DNA of 64,000 nucleotides from Homarus americanus. Its lineage: Eukaryota; Arthropoda; Malacostraca; Decapoda; Nephropidae. The first letter of the stretch is position 1. Each line of letters opens with the position of its first letter. The notes under the pieces are model-generated. The model did no database searches. It saw nothing but the letters and a program-made list of their open reading frames with translations, and was not told where the DNA came from. The stretch spans positions 2,652,014 to 2,716,013 of the forward strand of contig NW_024753828.1 of the NCBI RefSeq assembly GCF_018991925.1, read 5' to 3'. Below are positions 51,780 through 64,000 of this stretch, one piece after another. A program made the position numbers and the translations under genes.

Positions 51780-52500
51780 TTTCCCGCATGGGACAGGATG
51801 TTTCGAATCAAGAGTAGATAACATGCCCGTTAGTGTTAATTGTAAACTTTTGTTATATGCTGATGACAATGCTCTTTTCGTGTTGGTTAAAGACGAGTAA
51901 ATTATCATCTGAACTGGAGTGATGCAAACAAAAGCGTATAGATAACAAATTATCCCTACATCTTGGAAAGACTGAAGCAATATTATTTGGATTAAAAAGA
52001 AAACTCAGAGTAAACAAATTCATTGTCCTATGTGGGAATGAACCTATCTTCACTGTACAGTACCCTCAATGCACCTATGTTATACCAACAGTAAGGAGGC
52101 ATATCGCATGTTCCAACAAAACAAAGAAACGGCATTAAATTTGACCATATGTGAAAAGAACCTGGGTGTGTATGTTGACAACAAACTGAAGTTCTCGGGC
52201 CATTGTGAGAAGGTGAATCAAGCAAATGGGTTTGTGGGTCTTATAATAAGGGCGTTCAAATACCTAGATGGTGCAACCCTTGTAATGCTCTTCAAGAGTG
52301 AGGTGCTTCCCTGATTGGAGTGCTGCCATCCTGTTTGGTCCCTGAGATATGCTAGAGACTGTCAATTCATTGTAAACATCCAAAGGAGGGCTGCCAGACT
52401 GGTGCATTCACCATGGCACCTCAGTTATCCAGAGAAATCAGAACACCTAACCTATAAAAAAGGTTAAGAATTGCTTTCGAGTTTATTGATCCCTCTTCAT
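51780..52500 (+). mobile_element. LINE reverse transcriptase fragment with YADD
   Basis: Plus-strand pieces are NMPVSVNCKLLLYADDNALF (motif C), then in another frame DNKLSLHLGKTEAILFGLKR, NLGVYVDNKLKFSGHCEKVN, FKYLDGATLVMLFKSEVLP and ECCHPVWS, followed by RRAARLV. This is the second half of a jockey/CR1-type RT. Several stops and frame changes make it inactive. It differs from the LINEs at 1,415 and 11,310. Confidence 0.75.
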
Positions 52501-53100
52501 CTGAACACTGAAAACACCACCACTATCACTTACTAAACATCAAAAACATGACTAAGGTAAGCTTTCTATAGTTTTAAGATATTTATAAGTTAGGAAAGGT
52601 TTTCAAAGGTTTGTTTGGTGTTCTTTTTAGCATTTTACCCGACATTTTCCCTCGACTTCAAACCCTGCCCACTTAAAACAAATAATATTTTTGGTAATTT
52701 TATCTATTAAAATACTAAAAAAAAAATATAAATTTCCAGCAGAAATACCATATAAGAAAAATGTCTTAGAAATCTGAAATGTGAAAAAGTATTTTTTATG
52801 GAAAAACCGAAACCTGGTTACTATCATAAATTGACCAAAACTAAAAAATCTAACTTAACTTAACCTAACCCCTAGTGTGATGCAACTTGAATGAGGAAGT
52901 GGTGTCTTTGTCTGTCTCTTACCACAGTACTATGCATGGTGATCTACACCCTATGACACTGAATTACACCTTGGACACTATACAGATGAAACAAGAACAA
53001 CGTGATCCCTAAAAATTTCAATGGCTGCTGCTTCATTGTCCAAAATGCGCTGAATAACGCGCCAGCCAGCCACTGTACCTCCTCAGTTGAGATGTGCTGG
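52500..53100. other. Intergenic stretch with a short CCTAA patch
   Basis: AT-rich, with CTTAACTTAACCTAACCCC at about 52,853-52,871. No gene recognised. Confidence 0.5.
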
Positions 53101-53101
53101 T

Positions 53102-53555
53102 GAACGTACGAAGGGTCCGACTAATTACCCAAATGTAGCCGCAATGAAGTCAAATAATGGTCCTACATGAATAAATCGGGTTACCAATCACTTCTCGACT
53201 AGTATTTGGTGTCACAAAGTAACAAACAATTGGAAAACGTAATTTAATCCGAGTTAATAGATCAAGTGCATGTACCTAACCTAATCACTAAACTGTATTT
53301 GGGGTCACGGTCACAAACAATTGGAAAACGTAATTTAATCCGAGTTAATAGATCAAGTGCATGTACCTAACCTAACCTAATCTAACCTAACCTAACCCAA
53401 CACAACTCAGATTAAATTAAGTTTACCAATTTTTTTGTGACTTTGTGACACCAAATATTAGTCGAGAAGTGATTAGCAGTCCGATTTATTCATGTAGGAC
53501 CATTATTTGACTTCATTGCGGCTATATTTGGGTAATTAGTCGGACCGTACGTTCC
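53102..53555. mobile_element. 450-bp foldback element with CCTAA repeats in the loop
   Basis: The outer arms are about 118 bases and nearly perfect inverted copies. The left includes GTCCGACTAATTACCCAAAT and CAATGAAGTCAAATAATGGT, and the right carries their reverse complements. The centre has a direct duplication of about 60 bases (about 53,224 and 53,313) and the repeat run CCTAACCTAACCTAACCC near 53,380. No coding capacity. Confidence 0.85.
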
Positions 53556-54857
53556 ATGTATGATGATACAAGCACTGTACTAATATCCCTGTGAGCTATT
53601 GACAAGTGTGTAGAGTGACCATCTTTATTGTTAATGATAGATAATAATACCCTTAAGGAGGTACAAGTAGTGGAGGTAATTTAATTGAAGATCTATTTTT
53701 GTTACTTATAAAGTAAGACCTAGTGGACAGTTTTGTTTCAAGGTTACAGTAAAGTAATTGGTGATTTGAACCTAGTTTTTGCTGTTGCGAGTAAACGGTC
53801 AGATTGTCATAATATTCAAAGATGATTTTAATAAATATTGGTTAGTAGAAGATATACACTGTACTCACTTGCCTAACCTCTCGTGTCTACCACGCTACTC
53901 CTTGTTAACGATAGAAATTATATTCTAAAGAAAAGCCTGGATGGTGGCAACCTACTACCGGTATGTAAGTATAATAATTATACTAATGTGTAATGTTAGA
54001 CAATGATGTGATTTTCCCAGGTTAATCCACTGAACAGAATATAACTAAATAAAGTTGCGCATAAAGTAAGTTAGAGGAAATACAGAATATAAATAAATAA
54101 GAACATTAAAGGAATGCAATAAATAAGAATATAGAAAATGATAGAAGAAAAAGAAATTAAAGAAAGACTTGGAAAAAAAGAGAAATATAATCTAGAAGGT
54201 TATAGAAAGTTCTCGGCATAGAAAATAAATAGGAATCTCTAACTTTATAAAAGTATACCTCTCGCAAATATCAGTTGGTGGAATTATTATTTCCTGCCCC
54301 AATACATCAGGCAAATTTGCATATTTCAGGCACCGAAGACTTGGTGTCATTTTACAGGCAAATTTAGGTGTTTTGGGGGGACAAGACTATACTGCATATA
54401 AAACACAAATGCGTTTTACAGCTTTATATTACTAGTTCAACGGAGGGGGGGGGGATTAATGGAGGTTCATACACAATATATAATAGACAATGATATATTC
54501 CTATTACCTAACAAGTAAAATGGGCACCTCTACTAAGGTGATCGTTGGGGAGGTTCAGGATCACCGCACTACTACCGTCTACACAGCCAGCACTTACTTT
54601 TACACGATGGACCAGGCTGAGACCTCGCTACGCTTAGTGACAACTTCTTCGATGAGCGGGACTGGGGACGTGTGTTGCTGGCCCTTCACGGTTATAAGAA
54701 TCATCCTGTGGAAGGGGCTGCAGGCCCCTTATATTGGAGAGTTCCAGCCGGCAGATGACCTCTCTTCATTAATACTAATCTGGGTGTGTCTAGACCGGCT
54801 GGTTGGTCAGGTAACAGAAGTACTGGCTGGATAGCAGTTCCTTGGATTAACAAGGTC
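53556..54857. other. Intergenic stretch with one unassigned 114-codon frame
   Basis: A plus frame at 54,490-54,834 (starts MIYSYYLTSKMGTSTK) shows no domain that I recognise and has no clear splice context. The rest is AT-rich. I do not propose a gene. Confidence 0.3.
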
Positions 54858-55475
54858 CAGGGCCGGAGCTACCCACTAGGCGAACTAGGCGATCGCCTAG
54901 GGCGCCAACATCTGGGGGCGCCACAAATTCAGGGCAAACTTGGATAAAATTAAAAATGAAGGGAAAACTGTGGTGGACACTGTGGTGGAGCCGTGGAGGG
55001 TCGGAGCAGGATGTTAGAAGGGTGGGGGGTCGGAGGGAGGCGAGGGTAGGTAGACGGTAGCCGACTGTGTTTTCTTTTTTAATATTATTCGTTAACCCCC
55101 CGGAGGGACTAACCCGGGTCCTTATCTTTGGCGGCCTGGAGAACTGTCGAGCAGTGACCTGAAGGCTGACATCTGAGGAACCCTTCTCCCAACCCCACCA
55201 TCCCCTCCCCTCCCTTACTGCCAGGGCGGCTGAGCCGCCCTTTCCCGGTCTTTTTCGGGATGAGGCAAGGTTACCTGACCTCTGAAGTTTACGTCAAGGA
55301 TTTATTGACTTAATGTAATAACAATAATTGGTTATTTGCATGGGTGAAGTAATAAAGCCACAAGATGAAAACAATGTAGTAATGGGTTACTGTACCTACA
55401 TTAGCTTATCAAAACTTTCAAGGGGGCGCACATCAAGGCTTGCCTAGGGCGCCAAATCATCTTGCACCGGCCCTG
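54858..55475. mobile_element. 618-bp hAT-type MITE with 8-bp target duplication
   Basis: Left end CAGGGCCGGAGCTACC and right end (inverted) CAGGGCCGGTGCAAG. ACAAGGTC flanks both sides (54,850-54,857 and 55,476-55,483). Inside each end lies GCCTAGGGCGCC. The 8-base duplication and CAGGG ends fit the hAT superfamily. Confidence 0.85.
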
Positions 55476-55695
55476 ACAAGGTCATAACGCCGGGTTAAGC
55501 TAATCGCATGGCGGTGAGAATTCTGGTTCTCTTGGTGACCTTGGCCTCCTTTGGGTCAGGTCTTTATCTCACCTTAGTCACTGTAGGGTGTGTCAACTTC
55601 CGTGGGTGAACACCTGTTCCCCTGGTTACTGCTAAGCCTATGTTATACAACTGGCCTGGATGCTTTGGTCTGATAGATAAACATTATACAGGCAA

Positions 55696-56290
<595 letters not shown>

Positions 56291-56294
56291 CTCT

Positions 56295-57828
56295 CTACTC
56301 CAGATAACACACTGCTCCTCTACTCCAGATAACACACACACTTCTCCCCTACCCAGACAACACACACCTCCCCTACTCCAGACCACACACTGCTCCTCAC
56401 CCAGGTAAACACACCTCTCCCCTACTCCAGATAACACACTGCCTCTACCCAGATAACACACACTGCCCTCTACTCCAGATAACACACACTGCTCCCCTAC
56501 TCCAGATAACACACACTGCCCTCTACTCCAGATAACACACACTGCCCTCTACTCCAGATACACACTGCCTCTACCCAGATACCACACTGCTCCTCTACTC
56601 CAGATAACACACACTGCCTTACTCCAGATAACACACACTGCCCTTACTCCAGATAACACACACTGCTCCCCTACTCCAGATAACACACTGCTCCTCTACT
56701 CCAGATAACACACACTGCCCCTCTACTACAGATAACACACTGCTCCTCTACTCCAGATACACACACTGCTCCCTCCAGATAACACACACCTCCTCTACTA
56801 CAGATAACACACACTGCCTCTACTCCAGATAACACACACTGCTCCTTTACTCCAGATAACACACACTGCCCCTTTCTCCAGATAAACACACTGCTCCTCT
56901 ACTCCAGATAACACCTGCCCTCTACTCCAGATAACACACTGCTCCTCTACTCCAGATTACACACACTGCTCCTTTACTCCAGATAACACACACTGCTCAT
57001 CCAGATAACACACACTGCTCCTCTACTCCAGATAACACACACTGCTCCCCTACTCCAGATAACACACACCTCCCCTACTCCAGATAACACACACTGCTCC
57101 CTCTACTCCAGATAACACACACCTCTCCCCTACTACAGATACCACACACTGCTCCTCTACTCCAGATAACACACACTGCTCCTCTACTCCAGATAACACA
57201 CACTGCTCCCCTACTCCAGATAACACACACTGCTCCCCTACTCCAGGTAACACACACTGCCCTCTATTCCAGATAACACACACCTCTCCCCCTACTCCAG
57301 ATAACACACTGCTCCTGTACCCAGATAACACACACTGCTCCCCTACCCAGCGAACACACACTGCTCCTCTACTCCAGATAACACACACTGCTCCCCTACT
57401 CCAGATAACACACACTGCTCCTCTACTCCAGATAACACACACTGCTCCCCTACTACAGATAACACACACTGCTCCTCAACTCCAGGTAACACACACTGCT
57501 CCTCTACTCCAGATAACACACACTGCTCCTCTACTCCAGATAACACACACTGCTCCTCAACTCCAGGTAACACACACTGCTCCTCTACTCCAGATAACAC
57601 ACACTGCTCCTCTACTCCAGAGATAACACACACTGCCCTTCATCTGTGAGATACCACACACACTGCTCCTCTACTCCAGATAACACACACTGCTCCTCTA
57701 CTCCAGATACCACACACTGCTCCTCTACTCCAGATAACACACACTGCTCCTCTACTCCAGATAACACACACTGCTCCCCTACTCCAGATAACACACACTG
57801 CTCCCCTAATCCAGATAACACACACTAA
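56295..57828. repeat. 27-bp minisatellite
   Basis: About 58 copies of TCTACTCCAGATAACACACA then CTGCTCC, with CCC / CTC and deletion variants. Copies from 57,360 to 57,820 are the most uniform. Since 27 is a multiple of three, minus-strand frames of 60-139 codons repeat CVLSGVEEQ / CVIWSRGAV. I treat these as satellite artefacts. Confidence 0.97.
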
Positions 57829-58121
57829 GGGCAGATCCAGGTTGGGGTCTGCACCCCCCTTTTCATCAGAAAATGACAATACTTTTTCTTTAATGCATTT
57901 TTTGTGCAGTAAAAAGTAATTCCTATTGACCTCAGAATATCTCCTAATATCATGCGGTCAGATTTAAAAATAAAAATTGGGGGGAGGGGGGAGAGCGGCA
58001 CACTCAAACCCCCCCCCCCAAAAAAAAACAACAAAAAAACAGCTGGGTTGGCTTTCTGTGCTCGCCACGTTCCCTCACTAACAACTTCTTGTACCTTTTG
58101 ATATTCCTGGATCTGTCCCTG
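57827..58121. mobile_element. MITE inserted at the edge of the 27-bp array
   Basis: Left end AAGGGCAGATCCAGG and right end (inverted) CAGGGACAGATCCAGG. After the right end, CACACTGCTACTCCCC resumes the minisatellite unit, so the element landed inside the last repeat. The flanks share CACACT, which could be part of a longer target duplication. Confidence 0.65.
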
Positions 58122-58129
58122 CACACTGC

Positions 58130-60837
58130 TACTCCCCTCAGAGAATTAATCTAAACCACATATTTAATACAAATGCTCCAGGTTTGAGGCAAAAGGGGTT
58201 ATAGCTAGACTTGAATATAAAAATATAAATGAAATGTAGTTTGATGAATGGTATGTTATCATTCATTTTATAATCATTAGTATTAATTGTGGTTAAGTCA
58301 GATTCCTCAAGCTTTCTCCACCAAAGTAAACAGCGCATATTAAACTCCATAAATGGTTAAATTTATATGCAAGACCTAGGTCCCCTGCAAACTACGGTAC
58401 AGTATGTACTACTTCCAGAGTGTGTGTGTGTGTGTGTGGAACTACTCATACTAATATCAGCAGCAAGAATGGAAATATCATTGGTTTCTTTCCAATAAAA
58501 TATAGGACTGAGCAATGGGAATCAACAAACCTCCACGAAAAAGAATGTGGGAGAATAAGGCAGGTCCTCTTGTTAGCTGCAGTAACATCAGCTAAAAATA
58601 TGAAACACTTAAGGGAAAAGACGTTTCATCCCTTCATAGATTATATACGGTACATTACATTCATTTAGAAGAACACAAATTGGAAGGGACGGCTCCAATC
58701 TTAAAGAGTAACCAACGTAGAATGATCATACGTTAGGTAGCCAATTAATATTGCCCCTGAACAGTGGTAACCCTACTAATGATATACCGAGATTGCATGT
58801 TAAAAAAATATTAGCTTTGTGCTACATTAACATTCAATACCTCTAATTATGTACATCAAAGTCTAATATAAAAACAGGGTAGGGCATGAAAGCGTAAACA
58901 AATAAATGTGTACAGTTGACTCCAAAATATAAATGGAGATTCATTTCTGAGTGACCCAAGTATGACTAAATCCACCTAAAATTTATCTGTTGTATTCCTG
59001 GCTGACCAAGTCAATGAAAGGGGTAATACTCATTGTCAAAACATTAATATGTGTTTGATTATTAAATAATACTGTAATAATAATAATAAATGCTGTAAAT
59101 AATAATAATAAATACAGTAAAAAATAATAACAACACTGCAATAAACCCAAAACATATTGAATAAGACTTATTCACATTATGTGTGTCACAAGTATAGTGC
59201 CTAAGACGAAGAAATCGTTCCAATTACCAGTACAGTATTATTGTGAATTGATTTGTATTTAAGTATATTATTATTGCATCCAGTGTATTTGTATTGAAAA
59301 CAGCAGTAATTTACAAATTACAACATATTGATATACTGTAGTTTATAATACAAGTACATTGTAGAATGTGCTAGAGGGAATACCTATACAGTAACAACAA
59401 ATTCATGCGTTTATGCTTATGTGCTATTTTACATAAAAATATATATTTAAATAGTAATTAGAAAGACAGGAGTGTGCTTAAGTTTAACCTTGGGGTAAAA
59501 ACAAAACAAATTTAGGCGTCAGTTGTATCAGCACAACCTGGGGGAGGTGATGAGTGTATCTTGCACTAATGTTATGCAGCTGTTGTGCTCAGACACATTA
59601 TAAATATATAAATGATAAGAATAGTTAAGTGTATTTAACTTGTATTTTAGGTTAAAGAACATTGTGATAAAGTTTTAAAGTGGTGACCTGGTCAAGGTGT
59701 CAATTAGATCCAATAAATCTCTCAATAATGGACTTCTCAATACAGAATAATTCCAACAGCAGATGTGTTTTTGTCCAGATATTTAGGAACACTGTCTGCT
59801 ATTGACCAGACTCATGCGATGGCTGGCAATTATTTAAGACAATGGGTCAAGCAACACACCGACCTTATGTAAGTGATAAACTGTTAAACATACTAATATA
59901 TCCTCTGGGCACTATTAATATAGTTTGCAAAATATAATTTTCAATATAGACCTACAATATAAACTATTAAAACTGAATGTTTGTTCATGTTTGACCAGTT
60001 AAAGCACCATAAATGTTCCCTCTCAGCACATTTTATTATAAAATTATTAATACATTTCATAAATCATTAAAGCATTTGTCATACAAACCAACCAAATACT
60101 AAACTTTAACCACTTCTCTTTTACTATTATAATTAGCTAATGCCAGACAAGTTTATTCTGCACAGAGACTCTCCTCATAACCAAAGGGTTAATATAAATC
60201 TATACAATACTGTACACACATCATTAGTAGCAGGAGTGTTTGTTTGTCTCCAGCTTACATAAGTTAAACACCGTAATAAATTTCCTCTAAGCCCATTTTA
60301 GGAAAAGACTGTTAACAGAATACTATACCCATACGTGTACAGTATTTTATAAATTAATGTACTAGTTTCAATTCAAATACATCAGATAATAAGATTTGTA
60401 AATATAAATTTACACTGTACTGTATGCTACAAATTGAATACATATAGTAATGTAGTGTATTTTAACTTACATAAGCTCATTATGGTGTCAGTACCTGGTA
60501 CTTGGATTACATGTTTGAGAAAAACACCTTCCAAGACCTGGAGAATTGTATTTAAATACCTTAATATCTGATGGGTTTGTACGGAAAATATTGTAATAAT
60601 TTACGAAATGATATTCAAACAATACTGACTAATAAAATAGTAACAAAATAACAATAAAATAAAACAAGAATACACTGTTAATATCCAGAAAGCAGCAGAG
60701 CTTACATAAAAAAAAGTCTATTAGTGACACCCATGGTAACAAACAAACAAATTATGACAATATTGACAATGCCCACTTACAGTACCTGTCCCACAAGGGT
60801 GGTGACAAGACAGATGTGAATATCTTCTATTCAATAC
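58130..60837. other. AT-rich intergenic stretch
   Basis: Has a short (GT)n at about 58,421-58,438 and an AATAATAATAA-rich patch near 59,080-59,130. No gene or paired terminal repeats recognised. Confidence 0.5.
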
Positions 60838-61856
60838 CTGTATAGTAAGTCCTCCTCCAACGCGTATTCCTATAACACAAATTAACATATACACACAAAA
60901 ATAAATGCGACTAATGTATTTTCCGAACAGGAAAATTCAAATTTATGCAGTTTGTTAACACATTAGCTAACACATGTCTCCCTCAGCCTCAACTCTTGTA
61001 AGCTGTAATCAGGCAAAGAGCTGTGTGTCCATGTTGATATACTTTTTCCTCTTTTTACTGTTTTTTGGGAGGGGGAACAAACCCTTAAACAGTATGGCTC
61101 CTAAACGTACATTATCTCCAAGTGGTGGTGGAGTTAAGAAAAGCCGTAAAGTGATGACATTAGAAGAGAAAATTAAAATTTTTGAAAAGTTACAAAGTGG
61201 CCTGGGTGAAGCAACGGTAGCTCGCCAGCTTCGTATGTTGTTAACTAATAATTAAACGACAAGGGTTGTGGAAAACCATTATGGTATTCTAAGGTAGCTT
61301 AGAAATAAAGAAAATATATACAGTAAATCTGAAAAATAAGGAAAATGAAGAAGACGGGTGAGTATGTGTGAGAAGTGAACATGTGTGGAGGTGGTTCTAG
61401 CCAAGGCCTTGGCTAAAAATATAAATATAAATAACTACTACATGGCCGACTCACTTGTAATGAAACTATAAGTTGTGGAAAAATCATTACAATACTCTAA
61501 TGTAACTTAGAAATAAATAAAATATAATATAAAACTATAAAATAAGAAAAATTAAGAGCATGGGTGTGTGTGTGTGTGTGTGGGGGGGGGGAAGTGAATA
61601 TCTCGAGGCAGTGGGTTATGGCTAGATATATGTAACTGTGGGTGCACTCCCTCTAGATGTGACATGATGGCATACACACAGCCGGCCCTGCAGCAGCCAC
61701 ACGTCTGTGAGTCAGCTGATGAGAATTTATGTGGTGGTGTTCCCAATTCTTATTAATCTCATTAAATACTGTATTAAGTTCCTCTAACGCAGATTCCTCT
61801 AACACGTCGTTTTTTAGGAACCCAACCCTCGGGTTGGAGGAGGACTTACCGTACTG
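60838..61856 (+). mobile_element. Tigger/pogo-like element with transposase N-terminus
   Basis: Left end TAGTAAGTCCTCCTCCAACG (60,843) pairs with the inverted right end GGTAAGTCCTCCTCCAAC, which begins CAGTAC. At 61,094-61,254 the plus strand encodes MAPKRTLSPSGGGVKKSRKV, then MTLEEKIKIFEKLQSG and VARQL, the N-terminal CENP-B-type HTH of Tigger transposases, followed by a stop. The rest of the transposase is missing. Later parts are two diverged copies of a roughly 200-base segment that also occurs in the element at 41,919. Confidence 0.75.
61094..61254 (+). pseudogene. Truncated Tigger transposase N-terminus
   Basis: 53 codons from an ATG, with the basic start (PKRT, KKSRK) and the LEEKIKIFEKLQ helix of the pogo/CENP-B DNA-binding domain. 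The frame ends at TAA after LRMLLTNN. The catalytic DDE part is absent. Confidence 0.7.
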
Positions 61857-63469
61857 TTTAACACTCATCCACCTAATTCCTTCCACACATGAGGCTAGTT
61901 GTGACCTTATGGCCTGGAAGTGCCATGCTGCATCTTTTTTTCTTTGGATGAATTTTTTACAACCTTTTTTTCCGTATGAAATCAAATAAGTACAGTACAA
62001 TACAGTACTGTACATTAGATGTAAAATTGCTCTGTCACAATAACAGATACTGTATACCACAAAAATACCAGACATTTAAACTTTACATTGATGAAATCAG
62101 AAGCTGGGGTATGGGGGGGAATCTTTTCTTAAATTGTCCTTTTTCTTTTAAATTTTAGCCATTACTTTTATTTGTTTCATGATTTTATTCGTTTGGTTAG
62201 GATAAATGTGTAGGTTTGTTATGGTCTTTTTAGAATTTTTCTAGCATGTACAGTTTGGCTATAAGTGATTTTGAAATAAAAAATCCATCAACAGCAGTTC
62301 ACACAAACAACAGTTACAAGTTTCAATAAGTAAATACTGAAGAAAATATTGTAAAACTAGTAAAAAAATAAATTTTACAGGTGAATATTACTGCACGTTG
62401 GATGGCAGGTGTGCGGAAGGAACAACGGAAGAAAGTTTAAAGGAAAAGTGCACAACTGGGAGACTACTGAAGTGTTCAAGCCTCATGCTAGGAGGGGTTG
62501 CCATATACTGTACCATATATAATTACAATAGTGTTAGATTACCATCAGAGAGAACAGTTCGAGGAGTGAAGTGCCCAAATCTTACTCATCAATCATAATC
62601 ACTCGATCTTTGGTGAATTTTTCTCTTTTGAGTGAAGTGAGAATGGTGTCTGTACCAATTAGACAAGAATAAAAATTGACACAAATATCAGTCATGGAGC
62701 TCGAGTGTTAATAAGGAGCTAACAATTGTGGCATGACCTCTCTTACGTGAAATAGAAGGAAAGATTAAGAAGAGGGGAAAAAGATAATTAAGAAGGGGAG
62801 GAAAGAAGACTAAAAAGAAGAGGAAGGAAGAGAGGCTAAGAAGAGAAAGAAAGAATACTGTACAAAGAAAAGGGAGAAATACCAAGAAGAAACACTATAT
62901 GTCAACACTACTGTATAACACAATGTCACTGTTTAATAAAGAGGTACAATATATGTTGTCTGTTTGCTTCATTACTATTATTATTAAGAAGAATGAGAAG
63001 TTACCATTACAGTAACAACATTAAGTTACACATTAATATTTAAATAAAATTAATCGTTTTTTAATACAGTACAATGTGCTTAGAGGAATTATTAGGTGTT
63101 CTAATGGAACTTGGTGTGGCTGTACCTACAAATGCTACTGCCAGTGTATAGATTGTGGGTTCGTATTGGAAACAGTAAATCATAATATATATTAGATGTA
63201 GTAGGTTTCTATGAAATGTGCTCAGAAGAATATATTAGTGTTGAACTTATGCCCGATGTGTTGTTTGCCAATGTTATGTATACACCATCATAGAGATTTT
63301 TGCGTGATTTTTCCCCATTATCTCTGTGCAACACTGTCATCTTTATGCCAGGTTAGCATAAAGAGAGAAATGCAAGTACTGAACCCTTTAATTAAGATAA
63401 GTTGAATTTCTGGTGTGAATTTAGATGATGGAGAATTGGAAAAAAGGAAACTCTTCCAGTAACAGTATA
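61857..63469. other. AT-rich intergenic stretch
   Basis: Has a purine-rich AAGAAGAGG patch at about 62,755-62,890. No gene recognised. Confidence 0.5.
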
Positions 63470-63780
63470 CAGGAGGTCCCAGGGTTACGGACATCCAACT
63501 TACAAACATCTGCCATTACGAACAAGGTCCCATAAAGTTAAACTTTAAATTTACAGTATGTTTACCTGATAACTTTTTTGTACCTTCGTTTACTGTATTT
63601 TGTCATTCTATTTCTTCTTTTCTCTTAAATTAAGTTATTTTAGATGTATATAAGGACTTGGAATATGATATAGTGGAATTTTAAACATTGTTCTCTAAGT
63701 ACAGTAAGCACATAAGGTATGTGGTTCAACTTAAGAATGTCCGTAGGAACAGAACTTGTACATAACCCAGGGACTGTCTG
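63470..63780. mobile_element. 311-bp Tigger-like MITE with TA target duplication
   Basis: Left end CAGGAGGTCCCAGGGTTACG and right end (inverted) CAGACAGTCCCTGGGTTATG, with TA on both sides. No coding capacity. Confidence 0.8.
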
Positions 63781-63866
63781 TAGAGGTTTAGTTCTTATAA
63801 CCCTGTGAGTCCACGTGCAATAGTGCAAATACCAGAACATCAAACCTCAACATAGATAATAGGCAC

Positions 63867-63959
63867 ATGGGGAACAGCAACAAAAACATCAAAATATATT
63901 TTTTTTAGATAATGGGGAACAGCGACAAAAACATCAAAATATATTTTTTTTTAGATAAT
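63867..63959. repeat. Tandem duplication of about 46 bp
   Basis: Two near-identical copies of ATGGGGAACAGC(A/G)ACAA through a T run to AGATAAT, side by side near the window end. Confidence 0.85.
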
Positions 63960-64000
63960 CATGATTAAATTAGAGTAATTTATTTTCCACATATTGTATC

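Noticed and set aside
54490..54834. 114-codon plus frame as a host gene
   Set aside because: No recognised domain, no clear promoter, splice or poly-A context, and it lies among transposon remnants. I leave it unassigned.
57050..57879. Cys/Val/Trp repeat frames on the minus strand
   Set aside because: Produced by the 27-bp repeat, a multiple of three. No gene context.

Overview
The window is eukaryotic, most likely from an arthropod and probably a decapod crustacean. It holds one confidently identified host gene with GT-AG introns and AT-rich non-coding DNA. It also has TTAGG-type (arthropod telomere-like) motifs, many minisatellites, and decayed non-LTR retrotransposons and cut-and-paste DNA transposons. 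The species assignment is an inference from repeat style, not from a diagnostic marker.

Layout. Positions 1-24,600 are almost entirely repetitive. They contain a purine-rich array (1-905) and a decayed RNase H-bearing LINE on the minus strand (about 1,415-4,895) broken by nested insertions. Next come large minisatellites of about 28 bp (4,945-6,316) and 38 bp (6,436-11,145), then a decayed endonuclease/reverse-transcriptase LINE on the plus strand (11,310-14,740) and a 100-N assembly gap (14,798-14,897). Beyond the gap lie arrays of about 32 bp (14,898-17,428), 18 bp (17,430-18,635), 39 bp (20,020-21,550) and 22 bp (21,900-22,110), with two more LINE fragments.

Positions 26,067-41,137 carry ten in-frame exons of a Tec/Btk-family non-receptor tyrosine kinase (SH3-SH2-kinase, 439 codons, Btk29A-like). 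The SH3, SH2 and kinase domains are complete. The PH domain and Tec-homology zinc motif are not in the window. A short candidate start exon at 21,774-21,788 would give a PH-less isoform, but this is speculative. The introns hold a LINE 3' fragment, a SINE-like remnant and several TA-flanked elements with terminal inverted repeats.

Positions 41,138-64,000 hold the probable 3' UTR and then intergenic DNA. It is rich in pogo/Tigger-like elements that begin CAG and are flanked by TA. It also has a hAT-type MITE with an 8-bp target duplication, a second LINE reverse transcriptase fragment, a long foldback element with CCTAA repeats in its loop, a (TA)n tract and a 27-bp minisatellite (56,295-57,828). 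I found no other convincing host gene, no tRNA or rRNA gene, and no CRISPR array.

The most unusual patterns are the dense cluster of unrelated minisatellites upstream of the kinase gene, the recurrence of TTAGG-like repeats inside independent foldback elements, and a readable order of nested insertions in the first LINE.
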